The position numbers and the translations under genes are program-made. The notes below the pieces were generated by a model. The model was not told where the DNA came from, searched no databases, and saw only the letters and a program-made list of their open reading frames with translations. From an uncultured Bacteroidota bacterium (GTDB lineage Bacteria > Bacteroidota > Bacteroidia > Bacteroidales > Bacteroidaceae), in contig CAMVLL010000003.1 of the NCBI GenBank assembly GCA_947168315.1, positions 1 through 64,000 on the forward strand: DNA of 64,000 nt, in the 5' to 3' direction. Every line of letters begins with the position of its first letter. Within the stretch, counting starts at the first letter, position 1. Shown here piece after piece: positions 8,999-18,998 of the stretch.

Positions 8999-10180
8999 TT
9001 AGTTTACTTCTTTCATCACGCACATAGCCTCCATGAGCATGCATCCACTCAGTTGAGGGGTTAGGTTTGCGATTTCATCTTTGGTCAAAGCTTTGTGCCA
9101 ACTGCCGCTGTAAAGCATCGTCTGATGGTTTAGTCCTTGCTCGACCATAATCTTTGCCAGTCCTGTCAGATAATCATGAAACTCCTTTCGGATAGTTTTG
9201 TCCAACGCCTCCTCATTAATTAAGCGCACAAAGTAACGGAAGAAGATGCCATGGAACAATCCACCATCACCATGCGTGGCATCCGACAAAGCCCCACCAT
9301 GATTCGACATATTCCGGATAACATAATAGGAAGCTTTGACTGCGTCGCTCAGATATTGCTGATCACCCGTCAGTTTATACAACTCATGAGCGGCACCGAT
9401 AAACGTTCCTTGGTTATAAGTAAATACGGAGTGGTTCACCTTACCATTCTGTCCGATATTATCATTTACTGCTCCTGTCTCTTCGTCAAACAAGGTCTTT
9501 CTCTCCCATGAATAAATTTGTTGTGCCTTTTTCAGATAATCAGCCGACTGACTATCCTCATGCGAGGTCTTTCCAAACTGTGCCAATCGAGCTGCGATAA
9601 TAGCCGCTGGACCATTTGAGCAAGCGTTCTTTGATTTTTGTACATCCACTTTCCACGTGATGCCACCATACCAGGGAGCCTCATCATCCGGTCCCCAAGT
9701 AGGCCAGATCCATTGATTGAACATCTGCTTCGCCTTTTCGAGATAAGTCGTATTGGAAGTTGTCTCATACATCCGCAGTTGAGTGAGCACAATCCACTCC
9801 ATGTCGTCCACATAGACGTTCCACCATGGATCTTCTTCTCGTCCTGAAGGGTTATATTTCGGAGCGCCCTCCCACCATTTAGGATAGAAGTCGAGGTATT
9901 TCTTATCGCCTGTACGCAAGTAAGCGTCGATGATCACATCCATGGCATGAGCTTGAGGCCAATAATGCTCCGTCGTCATATAGGCCATCTGACTTTGATA
10001 ATTGAAATAATAGCGTCCAGGTGTCTCTTTGAAGCTATCGCCCCAGAAATTCTGAATCAGTGCCTTCACCATTCCATCAGCCATTGCCGGCCACCTACTA
10101 TACGATTGTTCTTCGGATGATTTAGAACATGAACAGCATAAAACGCCGACCATTACAAGGATAAATCCGAACCTTTTCAT
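8999..10180 (-). CDS. glycoside hydrolase family 76 (alpha-1,6-mannanase-like) lipoprotein
   Basis: Lipobox; YVDDMEW catalytic Asp pair; (alpha/alpha)6 pattern. Confidence 0.85.
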   Translation of the reverse strand: MKRFGFILVMVGVLCCSCSKSSEEQSYSRWPAMADGMVKALIQNFWGDSFKETPGRYYFNYQSQMAYMTTEHYWPQAHAMDVIIDAYLRTGDKKYLDFYPKWWEGAPKYNPSGREEDPWWNVYVDDMEWIVLTQLRMYETTSNTTYLEKAKQMFNQWIWPTWGPDDEAPWYGGITWKVDVQKSKNACSNGPAAIIAARLAQFGKTSHEDSQSADYLKKAQQIYSWERKTLFDEETGAVNDNIGQNGKVNHSVFTYNQGTFIGAAHELYKLTGDQQYLSDAVKASYYVIRNMSNHGGALSDATHGDGGLFHGIFFRYFVRLINEEALDKTIRKEFHDYLTGLAKIMVEQGLNHQTMLYSGSWHKALTKDEIANLTPQLSGCMLMEAMCVMKEVN

Positions 10181-10288
10181 TTTGAGTATATTTTTTACAA
10201 ATATAACATTAATCGTAATACTTTTATTCTTTTATTCAAACTATTCGTAAACAATTGTTTCATTTTACCGACATAACCATTCTTTCTT

Positions 10289-10319
10289 TTTGCAACTTCT
10301 GATATTTTGTATACTTTTG
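10289..10319 (+). promoter_or_regulatory. Bacteroidetes-type promoter (TTTG-N19-TACTTTTG)
   Basis: TTTG 10289-10292; TACTTTTG 10312-10319; gene start 10349. Confidence 0.55.
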
Positions 10320-10348
10320 TTTGCAAAGAGTTCTAAAAACGAAAATGT

Positions 10349-12781
10349 ATGAAAAAGGTTCATTTGATTTTCTTGATGACCATCTGTTTCATGATGGCCA
10401 ATTCAATGAAAGCACAAGACAGATTGCCTGAATACCTCCAGGCTGAAAAGTTCACTCAGGAGAAACTGAGCACCATGTTGTTCTCAACGGCCGTTGATCC
10501 ACACTGGTTCCAACAAGGGAACAACTTTTGGTATCAATATAAAACCAGCGAAGGAACGTTCTGGTATGTTGTCAACCCCGCTTCCCGTTCAAAAGAACTC
10601 CTATTCGACCGTGAAGAACTGGCAGCACAACTAACTGAAATTGTGCAGGATCCGTTTGAGGCTCATCAATTGCCTATCCAGAACTTGAAAGCCAAGGAAG
10701 ACGGACGAACCTTTACTTTCGAGGTACAATCCACAAAGGACGCCAAACCCAAAAAAGATGAGAAAGACAAAGGGAAAACGAAAAAAGAAATTTTCTATTT
10801 CTCGTACGACTATCCTACCCGCAAACTTACTCATCTGAAAGATAAGGAAGAAGAGCCGAAACGTCTCACCTGGGGTTTGGTTTCTCCGGATAAGCAAACT
10901 GTGGTTTATGCCAAGGACTTGAACCTTTACAAGATGAGTTATGCCGATTATGAGAAAGCCAAGAAGAACGAAAAGGATTCGACCATCGTTGAAATCCAAT
11001 TGACCACCGACGGTGTGAAAGACTTCGGATATGGCGCTCCTTATAGTTTGTTGAATACCGACACCCTTTGTGATGGTAAGCGGAAAAGTGTTTACGGCTC
11101 ATGGTCGCCCGACTCCCGCTATTTCGTGACCACCTTGGAAGACGAACGTGCTGTTAAAGAGTTATGGGTTATCAATTCGATGGCTCAGCCTCGTCCAACC
11201 CTCGAGACCTACAAATACCAGATGCCGGGTGAAAAAGAGGCTCCTATCGAACATCTTTACCTGTTCGATATGCAGAACAACACACGCAAGGAAATCAAGA
11301 CCGACGCATATAAAGATCAAACCATCAGCGTTCAGAGCAAACAGTTACTGCAGAAACAACGCGATATGGATGAACGCCCGATGGTATGGCTGGGTGATAA
11401 TAACCGTTTCTTCGTCACCCGTAGTAGCCGTGACCTCTACCGCATCGACGTGTGTACATATACCATCGGACAAGACTCTATCGTCCCTATTATCAAGGAA
11501 CGGATGAATACTTATCAGGAAACACGCCGCTTGCATGCCTTGAACAACGGAAAAGAACTGATACAGTGGAGTGAACGTGACGGATGGGCTCACCTCTATC
11601 TCTATGACGATAAAGGTAATCTGAAGAATCGTATCACCAAAGGGCCATGGCATGTGGAGAATGTGCTGAAGGTGGATGAAAAAAGTCGTACCATCTATTT
11701 CACGGCTTGCGGAAAGAATCAAGGTGAGAACCCCTATTATATCCATTTGTATCGGGTGAACTTGGACGGAAGTGGACTGAGACAACTTACACAGACCGAC
11801 TTCTTCCACCAATCAGAAGTGGATGATGAGGCACGTTTCATTGTCGACAACTATTCTCGCGTCAATACCATTCCAACAGCTGTTGTTTTAGATAACAATG
11901 GCAATAAGGTGATGACCCTTCAGGAGAGCGACTTCTCACAACTCTTCGCTAATGGCTATAAATTCCCAGAACTCTTCACGGTGAAAGCCGCAGATGGTGT
12001 AACCGATCTCTACGGAGTGATGTACAAACCTTTTAACTTCGATTCGACCAAGGTCTATCCTATCGTGGATTATGTCTATCCAGGTCCACAAGTAGAGGCA
12101 GTGAACTATCCGTTCACACGTATGACTCCTCGTACCGACCGTTTGGCACAAGCTGGCTTCATCGTCATCACCGTCGGACAACGTGGCGGTCACCCAAGTC
12201 GTTCGAAGTGGTATCATAACTGGGGATATGGCAATATGCGGGACTATCCGTTGGCCGATCATAAGTATGCTATCGAACAATTAGCGAATCGCTATTCGTT
12301 CATCGATATAGATAAGGTAGGTATCCACGGACATTCCGGTGGTGGATTCATGAGTACAGCCGCCATCTGCCAGTACCCTGATTTCTTCAAGGTTGCTGTT
12401 TCCTGTGCAGGTAACCATGATAATAATATCTACAACCGTTGGTGGAGTGAGACTCACCACGGTGTGAAGGAACAAATTACGGAGAAGGGAGACACTACCT
12501 TTGTTTATAAGATTGCTACAAACCCACAGATTGCGAAACAGCTGAAAGGACACTTGTTGCTGATTCACGGAGATATCGACAACAATGTACATCCAGGAAA
12601 TACCATTCGCGTGGTAGATGCATTGATTCGCGCAGGAAAACGCTTCGACATGCTGATCCTACCTCAACAGCGCCACGGCTTTGGTGACATGAACGAGTAC
12701 TTCTACTGGAGATTAGTAGATTACTTCTCTGAACATCTACGTGGAAAGAGCGAGAAAACCGTGGATATACCGAAACGGTAG
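10349..12781 (+). CDS. S9 family peptidase (DPP IV-like)
   Basis: GHSGGGFMSTAAICQYPDFFK nucleophile region; LLLIHGDIDNNVHPGNT; N-terminal propeller. Confidence 0.88.
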   Translation: MKKVHLIFLMTICFMMANSMKAQDRLPEYLQAEKFTQEKLSTMLFSTAVDPHWFQQGNNFWYQYKTSEGTFWYVVNPASRSKELLFDREELAAQLTEIVQDPFEAHQLPIQNLKAKEDGRTFTFEVQSTKDAKPKKDEKDKGKTKKEIFYFSYDYPTRKLTHLKDKEEEPKRLTWGLVSPDKQTVVYAKDLNLYKMSYADYEKAKKNEKDSTIVEIQLTTDGVKDFGYGAPYSLLNTDTLCDGKRKSVYGSWSPDSRYFVTTLEDERAVKELWVINSMAQPRPTLETYKYQMPGEKEAPIEHLYLFDMQNNTRKEIKTDAYKDQTISVQSKQLLQKQRDMDERPMVWLGDNNRFFVTRSSRDLYRIDVCTYTIGQDSIVPIIKERMNTYQETRRLHALNNGKELIQWSERDGWAHLYLYDDKGNLKNRITKGPWHVENVLKVDEKSRTIYFTACGKNQGENPYYIHLYRVNLDGSGLRQLTQTDFFHQSEVDDEARFIVDNYSRVNTIPTAVVLDNNGNKVMTLQESDFSQLFANGYKFPELFTVKAADGVTDLYGVMYKPFNFDSTKVYPIVDYVYPGPQVEAVNYPFTRMTPRTDRLAQAGFIVITVGQRGGHPSRSKWYHNWGYGNMRDYPLADHKYAIEQLANRYSFIDIDKVGIHGHSGGGFMSTAAICQYPDFFKVAVSCAGNHDNNIYNRWWSETHHGVKEQITEKGDTTFVYKIATNPQIAKQLKGHLLLIHGDIDNNVHPGNTIRVVDALIRAGKRFDMLILPQQRHGFGDMNEYFYWRLVDYFSEHLRGKSEKTVDIPKR

Positions 12782-12798
12782 TAATTAACTATAACGAG

Positions 12799-12846
12799 AA
12801 CGGGAACGATAACTGGCATATACCTTGGTTATCGTTCCCGTTTTTG
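12799..12846. terminator. bidirectional rho-independent terminator
   Basis: AACGGGAACGATAAC ... GTTATCGTTCCCGTT + TTTT between convergent genes. Confidence 0.8.
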
Positions 12847-12857
12847 TTATCGTTCAA

Positions 12858-13718
12858 TTAGAAAGACCGCAGCCAAGCCCTCAGGTCACCTAACATCTCC
12901 AAGTGATACCTGAAGTTTTCGTTGATACCCCATCCATGCTCACCTGTGGCATAGATGTGGAGAGTAGCTGAAACATGGTGCTTTTTCAAGGCTTCATAAT
13001 ACTTAGTAGAATGCAAAGGAGAGACTAGTGAATCGTCATCCGATAAACCGATGAAAGCTCTTGGCGTATCTTCCCTTACTTGCAGTTCATTGCTATAAAG
13101 GTTCAACTGCTCCTGACTAGGATTCTTGCCCAGGAACTGCTCGTAGCACCAAAGGATGGTGATTGAAGGATCCGCAGAAATCAAAGGATACATACAGATC
13201 TGGAAGTCTGGCCGCTCTGAACGGTCCTTCCAATGAGTAGAAACGGTAGAGGTCAGATGTCCTCCTGCCGAAAATCCCATGACACCCACATTGTTCGGAT
13301 CGATATTCCACTCGGCAGCATGAGCCCGAACCAAACGTATAGCCTCGAAAACATCCGACTGCGGAACCTCACAATGACCGTAAGGCAAGCGATACTTCAC
13401 CACGATGGTGGCAATGTCATTCCCTAAAAAGAATTCTGCCCACTCATGACCTTCATAGTCCAGACAAAGCATCGTATATCCACCTCCAGGTAATACGAGG
13501 ACAGCCTTTGTCGGGGCCGACACATTTTGTGGAAGATAGACAGAAATGCTTGGCTTGTAGTTACGTTTGGCATCATCGTAGCCTTGAGATTCCATTCCAT
13601 TCGAGTTTGGAAGTCCATCCTGCCATAGGTCGATGTTGATTAGTTTGACAGATGTTTTTTGAGCCTGAACACCCATACCAACCATCATGAGCATACAAAA
13701 TAAAATCAGCTTTTTCAT
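12858..13718 (-). CDS. secreted alpha/beta-hydrolase (carbohydrate esterase-like)
   Basis: Signal peptide; LPGGGY oxyanion motif; GFSAGGHL nucleophile elbow. Confidence 0.8.
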   Translation of the reverse strand: MKKLILFCMLMMVGMGVQAQKTSVKLINIDLWQDGLPNSNGMESQGYDDAKRNYKPSISVYLPQNVSAPTKAVLVLPGGGYTMLCLDYEGHEWAEFFLGNDIATIVVKYRLPYGHCEVPQSDVFEAIRLVRAHAAEWNIDPNNVGVMGFSAGGHLTSTVSTHWKDRSERPDFQICMYPLISADPSITILWCYEQFLGKNPSQEQLNLYSNELQVREDTPRAFIGLSDDDSLVSPLHSTKYYEALKKHHVSATLHIYATGEHGWGINENFRYHLEMLGDLRAWLRSF

Positions 13719-13735
13719 ATCTATAATTTTTAAAT

Positions 13736-16126
13736 CTATTTCTTTACAAAATCAATCTTGTTAGTTCCATCCTCCAAAGTCAAGGTATTGCCTTCCCAAA
13801 TGAAAGTACCCGTCAGTCCAACAGGTAGGATGACCTCGCCAACCAACTTCTTACCCTTTTGTTGCAAGGATACTGTGATTAGTCCTTTAGGGTGAGGTAC
13901 TTTTCCCTCCACTTTTTGGAGAACACCCAAATGTGGAGCAACTTTAACCGACTTAAAACCAGCCTCAGCAGGCTCCACTCCACATACAGTTGCGAGGAAA
14001 TCAATCAAAGGACTGGCACTCCATGCATGACAATCCGAACGGGTAGGTTCCGGATTCTCAGCAAAAGTAGTCAAACCAATGCTCAACATATCCTTCCATG
14101 GCTGTAACATCGAAGTATAATCCTCGGACAATCCCACTTTCTTCAAGGCTCTGAAGAGGTAGAAACGATAGTAGAAGGTTGCCTGTATAAGCGATGGGTC
14201 AGTATTCAGCTTATGGAAGAGAGCTACTTGCTTATCTTGAGGTACGGCATCCGAGAGGATACCCATAATATTCACATGCTGACTGTAACTGCTACCAGCC
14301 AAGTCATCAGCCAGCTCTTGTTTGGCTGCGTCCCAACAATGGTTCCATACCATCTGTCCCAACGAAACAGCCTGATGCTCATAATACGTTGCCAGATGTT
14401 CATCTCCGAAGGCACGCAACAGTTCGGCAGCATCCTTTAGAGCATAAGCATACTGCAATGTCAGGATAGCAGAGCCACCTTCCTTCGATGCTTTATGTGT
14501 TCCGCCCAACGGAGCATTATTATCCCACGGCCATTCCTTCGGCCAGTCGATGAAATTCCAATGCGGTAACGCACCCAACACACCCGTCCGTGGATCTATC
14601 TTATCGTCAAACCAAGCCAATACAGTCTTGATTCCAGGGATGCACGACCTCACAAAATCAGGGTCATCACGATACATCCAATAATCGTGTACCATATTCA
14701 CCCAGTATAAAGAGAACGGAGGAATCATCTGCGGTGTACGACTCGGATAACGGCTGGCGGTGATACCTTCGTAGGTACGGGAATAATCAAACATCTTGAT
14801 AGCTTTCCGCATCAAACGGTCGTCACCATCTACATATAAAGAGATTAATGCTTGGATACGTGTGTCTCCGATATATTGCAATTGTTCATAGAACGGACAA
14901 TCGAAATAGGTCTCGTTGGCACAAAGACGGGCGGTGCGCCAGCCAACTTCCCAAATCTTGCTGAGTTCAGGATCATTGCTAACGAAACTGCCGTTCTCTT
15001 TGAACGGATAAGCCGTATACATACCATAGAGATCGTTCAACACCAATGGCTCATCCTTCGTCATGATGTCGAGTTGCAGGTATCGATAGGTGCGGAACCA
15101 GAGTGGACGAAACAGACGTCGGTCGCCGCCATCCGGATAATAGATATCTGTAAAACTCTTGATCTCACGTCCCTCTATATCGTTGCGGTTTCCTTTATTC
15201 CAAGCTTCCTTATATAAAGCCTCACCATAGCGTACACGAATCTCACTTCCTTTGCCCTTCGAAACAATCAGTTCGGGATAAGCATTGGTAAGGAAGGTTT
15301 GGTCAATCAAAATAGAGACTTTCTTATTGGCAGGGACGGTCACTTGAGTCTTTCCTTGCAAAAAGGCATCCGGAACAGCAATGCCTTCTGTACGACGAAT
15401 GGTCTTCATCCGTAACAAGGCATCCTCCATCAAAGGAATATCTCGCGGACAAAGTACCCAGTCATAGCCAGTGCCCATGCCATACAACTGACCTTGTCCA
15501 AGTTGCTGGGCATTTTTCCATGCCTGATCATCGTAAGCTGACTGTTCCCATCCCCATGGATAAGTATCTCCTTGGACTATATCAGCAGCACCGGTATCCT
15601 CACGGCCTTGGATTGATGGAGCATAAGCCTGATTCTGATAGACTTTCCAACTACCATCGGTATTCACCAATGCTTCTGTCTCAGTATTTCCCTGAAGAAT
15701 GAAACCAGTACGGAGGGTCATCTGTGCCCCAGGTGCAAATGTTCCGCCATTCCATACTAGGGCGGCAATGGTGTTATCACCGGCTTTCAGCAAAGAAGCG
15801 ATGTCTACCGTCTCGAAGTACCAGTGACTAATATCTCCTCGTGCAGGACCGTAACATACCGGTTGTCCGTTTACAAACAGACGATAACGGTTATCAGCGG
15901 ATACGTTTACTACGAACGATGATGGTGCCTGATTCAGATGGAACGTCTTACGGAAGTGATACACCCCATAATCAGATGCTGAGGCTCCCGGACAAGCAAT
16001 CCAGTTAGCTTTCCACTTTTGTGCCAAAATTTCTGGAGCAGGTATAGCCTCGTAAGGGTTATTCTCGGCTACAGCAGCACAGAAAAAGCTACAACAAATT
16101 ATTGCAAGCAAAAACAGTTTCTTCAT
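13736..16126 (-). CDS. alpha-L-rhamnosidase-like glycoside hydrolase (GH78-type)
   Basis: Signal peptide; N-terminal beta-sandwich (VSADNRYRLFVNGQPV), CANETYFDCPFYEQLQYIGDTR catalytic-domain motif. Confidence 0.82.
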   Translation of the reverse strand: MKKLFLLAIICCSFFCAAVAENNPYEAIPAPEILAQKWKANWIACPGASASDYGVYHFRKTFHLNQAPSSFVVNVSADNRYRLFVNGQPVCYGPARGDISHWYFETVDIASLLKAGDNTIAALVWNGGTFAPGAQMTLRTGFILQGNTETEALVNTDGSWKVYQNQAYAPSIQGREDTGAADIVQGDTYPWGWEQSAYDDQAWKNAQQLGQGQLYGMGTGYDWVLCPRDIPLMEDALLRMKTIRRTEGIAVPDAFLQGKTQVTVPANKKVSILIDQTFLTNAYPELIVSKGKGSEIRVRYGEALYKEAWNKGNRNDIEGREIKSFTDIYYPDGGDRRLFRPLWFRTYRYLQLDIMTKDEPLVLNDLYGMYTAYPFKENGSFVSNDPELSKIWEVGWRTARLCANETYFDCPFYEQLQYIGDTRIQALISLYVDGDDRLMRKAIKMFDYSRTYEGITASRYPSRTPQMIPPFSLYWVNMVHDYWMYRDDPDFVRSCIPGIKTVLAWFDDKIDPRTGVLGALPHWNFIDWPKEWPWDNNAPLGGTHKASKEGGSAILTLQYAYALKDAAELLRAFGDEHLATYYEHQAVSLGQMVWNHCWDAAKQELADDLAGSSYSQHVNIMGILSDAVPQDKQVALFHKLNTDPSLIQATFYYRFYLFRALKKVGLSEDYTSMLQPWKDMLSIGLTTFAENPEPTRSDCHAWSASPLIDFLATVCGVEPAEAGFKSVKVAPHLGVLQKVEGKVPHPKGLITVSLQQKGKKLVGEVILPVGLTGTFIWEGNTLTLEDGTNKIDFVKK

Positions 16127-16127
16127 C

Positions 16128-16973
16128 CTATTTCTTTTTATAATAATCAATCAAGCCATCCAATGGATCGCGTAAGATAATACCTATCTGCATTCCTTTT
16201 TCTTGCAGCCCGTCACGAAGGATATCCTTGAAAACGCAGGCGACAGAGCCAACAGCATTAAAAACATATTCCTGATAGTTCTCGTAATGTGATACAACGT
16301 TCCGAAAGAAATCCTCGAAAGCAGCCCGCACCAACAAACAGATATCATCGTGCTGTATGGCTTCCTCGTCGATTACCTTGCAAAGGCTAGCACAGAATCG
16401 GTTTGGCATTGGCTCCTTATAAACCTTGCGAATAATCTCATCGTCAGTCATCTGCAAGAAGTTCTTGATTCTCCTACATGTATCAAGAGATAACTCTTTC
16501 CGCAAGTATCCCCGAAGGAGGTTACGTCCAATATAAGCACCACTCCCCTCATCACCAAGGATAAATCCCAACGAGCTGACACGATGAGCCACCTTTTCTC
16601 CATCATAGACACAAGTATTCATACCCGTTCCGAGAATGGCAATGAAGCCTCGCCCATCACCTAGCAACGCTTTGCAGGCACCGATAAGGTCCGATTTTGC
16701 CACAACGGTACTTACTTGAGGAAAAACTCGCCGCAACACATTCCCCATCAACGGTTCCAAGAGAGGAAGGATGCCCGCTCCATAGAAATACACCTCACTA
16801 ACAGCTTCCCGCCTCAACGATGAAGGGAAGACTGCAGTCATATCTGTGACCATCTCCTCCTCGGAAAGGTATGCCGGATTGTATCCTTTACTAGTAAAAC
16901 GGACCACATCCCCATTATCCAGGATGCAACCCCAACTTGTCTTAGTCGAACCACTGTCTGCTACAACTTTCAT
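16128..16973 (-). CDS. BadF/BadG-type ATPase (N-acetylglucosamine kinase-like)
   Basis: MKVVADSGSTKTSWG phosphate-1 motif; AILGTGMNTC; GFILGDEGSGAYIG. Confidence 0.82.
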   Translation of the reverse strand: MKVVADSGSTKTSWGCILDNGDVVRFTSKGYNPAYLSEEEMVTDMTAVFPSSLRREAVSEVYFYGAGILPLLEPLMGNVLRRVFPQVSTVVAKSDLIGACKALLGDGRGFIAILGTGMNTCVYDGEKVAHRVSSLGFILGDEGSGAYIGRNLLRGYLRKELSLDTCRRIKNFLQMTDDEIIRKVYKEPMPNRFCASLCKVIDEEAIQHDDICLLVRAAFEDFFRNVVSHYENYQEYVFNAVGSVACVFKDILRDGLQEKGMQIGIILRDPLDGLIDYYKKK

Positions 16974-17097
16974 AATCTTTTTATTTAAGGCGAATTTAAT
17001 AAAAAGCATTGAATAATATCTTGTCTTCTGCAAAAAACTTTGGAACGACAAATCCATCCATGTGGATTTTGGAGTTTTCTATTGTGAAATATGGATA

Positions 17098-17140
17098 AAA
17101 AAATCAGTCACCCCTACCCTAATTGGGAGGAATGACTGAA
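17098..17140 (-). terminator. terminator-like hairpin downstream of DUF2807 gene
   Basis: CAGTCA ... TGACTG stem followed on the minus strand by a T-run. Confidence 0.5.
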
Positions 17141-17162
17141 CGTTTTTAAATTCAAGGTTTAC

Positions 17163-17966
17163 TTAGATTTTGCGTACGCCCTTAGCAGTGACGTTCACCC
17201 CGTCACCTTTATAAAGGATGGTTCCGGAACCCGTTCGGTTCGCATCGAGTGATTCGATAGGATAGCAACGGATATCACCGCTACCTGTCACTTTCGCCTT
17301 GACAGCCTTAGCCTGCACAGCTTCTGCGTCAATATCACCACTGCCAGTCACCAGATAACTTGCCTCATCAACTGAGCCAGCCATCTCTACGTCACCGCTA
17401 CCTGTTATTTTTGCCGTCAGTTCTTTTGCCGACAAGCCAGCCACCTTCACATCACCGCTACCTGTTACGGAACACTCCACTTTATCTGCTACAATACCCT
17501 TGGCTAGGATGTCACCACTACCGGTTACGCCCAAAGTCAGGTCATCGACCTCGCAATCCTGAGTTACTAGGAACGTTGCCGACCCCGTCACCTTTGCCTG
17601 ACGAATCATCGGAGCCGACACACGAAGCTCCATCACGTCATTGTTTCGGTTGATATTATAATCTTTCTTGATACGAACCACCAATTTACTACCCTCTACA
17701 TACACCTCAATCAAGTCGATCACGTTCTCACTGGCATACAGTTCTAGACTCTTCTCGCCCACTGCAGGAGTGAAGATCACATCACAATTACCAATTACTG
17801 AGACAGCATCGAAATCCTGCACCTGAATCATTTTTGACTGATACTGCTTGTTTGGAATCACTCTCTTTGTTTTGCCTACTACTTCGATACAAGAACTGCA
17901 CGAAAGGACAATCATCATCAGCATTAATAATACCGCCGAGTTTCTAAAAACACTAAAATGTTTCAT
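17163..17966 (-). CDS. DUF2807 (head GIN) lipoprotein with TGSGD repeats
   Basis: Signal/lipobox-like N-terminus; repeated VTGSGDI/V every ~18-21 aa. Confidence 0.88.
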   Translation of the reverse strand: MKHFSVFRNSAVLLMLMMIVLSCSSCIEVVGKTKRVIPNKQYQSKMIQVQDFDAVSVIGNCDVIFTPAVGEKSLELYASENVIDLIEVYVEGSKLVVRIKKDYNINRNNDVMELRVSAPMIRQAKVTGSATFLVTQDCEVDDLTLGVTGSGDILAKGIVADKVECSVTGSGDVKVAGLSAKELTAKITGSGDVEMAGSVDEASYLVTGSGDIDAEAVQAKAVKAKVTGSGDIRCYPIESLDANRTGSGTILYKGDGVNVTAKGVRKI

Positions 17967-18034
17967 ATTTAAAAAATAAACGTTTCTGATTATAAGACAC
18001 TCCTTATAGGAGATTTGTTACAACAAACCGTAAA

Positions 18035-18997
18035 TTATTTCATTTTTTTAAAATATCCAGCCGCAAAATACCGCTTATAAAGGTAGGTTGAGAATAGATA
18101 AATAACGATAGCCGACATCCAACCAGCCAACACATCAATCAGGTAATGAGCCTGAATATAAACTGTAGCACAGCATAACAGAATGTAGACCGGAAGCATC
18201 AGGTGACCAAGCCACTTCTTTGCCCGATAGGCCATAATGAGAACAATGGTAGAGATTCCTACATGCGAGCTAGGGAAGGCTGCTGTCGGACGCTCGCCAA
18301 CAGCTTGAGACAATTCAACCAAATTATAGAAGAAACCATGCTCGTATCCAGGACCCGGAAGAAGGATTGCATTCTGATTGAAATAGTCACCTATTGAAGG
18401 GAAGACGCCAGCCATCACATTGTCCATACCAATAGCAGGGAAATAGAACTGGGGACCAGCAACAGGTACAAAAATGTAGATGAAATAATAGATGAAGAAC
18501 GACGCCACCAATACAAAAGATATTTTCTCAAACCACTGAAAACGATAGAGGAAATAGTAAATCGACACAATCGCAATCATTGGGTAATAGCAGAAATAGC
18601 CGAAATTGAATGGCTCGCTAAACCACATTGATGGGAGCCACTTACAAAACTCAACCGAAGGTTGACAATAGAATAGGAACTGTTCTAGCGACGCAAAAAG
18701 ATGATCAAGGTTCGGGAATAGTCTGTTGAACTCATAGGTGTCGGGATACCAATAAGCAAGGAAAGACATCTGAAGAGCTACCCGAACGAAAACGGTTAGC
18801 TTGCAAGGATATAATCTGTACAAGGAGTAGGCGCAAGCCGTCAAAGCTACGATGACTACTCGTTCAATTATCATCCGCGTAGGATGATCCATCCGACTGA
18901 ACAAGCAGAGTATCATCAATGTCGTAAAGGCATTGTATATCAAGCTGATCTTTTCAACCGCCAATAATCCTTTGAAATCCTTTATCGCCTTGAACAT
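18035..18997 (-). CDS. PAP2-superfamily membrane phosphatase/phosphotransferase
   Basis: Multipass; FPSSHVG and HYLIDVLAG motifs; start trimmed to MFKAIKDF. Confidence 0.82.
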   Translation of the reverse strand: MFKAIKDFKGLLAVEKISLIYNAFTTLMILCLFSRMDHPTRMIIERVVIVALTACAYSLYRLYPCKLTVFVRVALQMSFLAYWYPDTYEFNRLFPNLDHLFASLEQFLFYCQPSVEFCKWLPSMWFSEPFNFGYFCYYPMIAIVSIYYFLYRFQWFEKISFVLVASFFIYYFIYIFVPVAGPQFYFPAIGMDNVMAGVFPSIGDYFNQNAILLPGPGYEHGFFYNLVELSQAVGERPTAAFPSSHVGISTIVLIMAYRAKKWLGHLMLPVYILLCCATVYIQAHYLIDVLAGWMSAIVIYLFSTYLYKRYFAAGYFKKMK

Positions 18998-18998
18998 A

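Noticed and set aside
10631-10999. 122-aa minus-strand ORF inside the S9 peptidase
   Set aside because: Phe-rich translation is the antisense of a Lys-rich segment.
11345-11812. 155-aa minus-strand ORF inside the S9 peptidase
   Set aside because: Antisense shadow of a well-supported coding gene.
17050-17069. AAATCCA-TCCATG-TGGATTT inverted repeat upstream of the kinase gene
   Set aside because: Short single palindrome with no promoter element or second copy; insufficient support.
17160-17600. CRISPR-like or minisatellite DNA repeats
   Set aside because: Explained by the TGSGD protein repeats of the DUF2807 gene.
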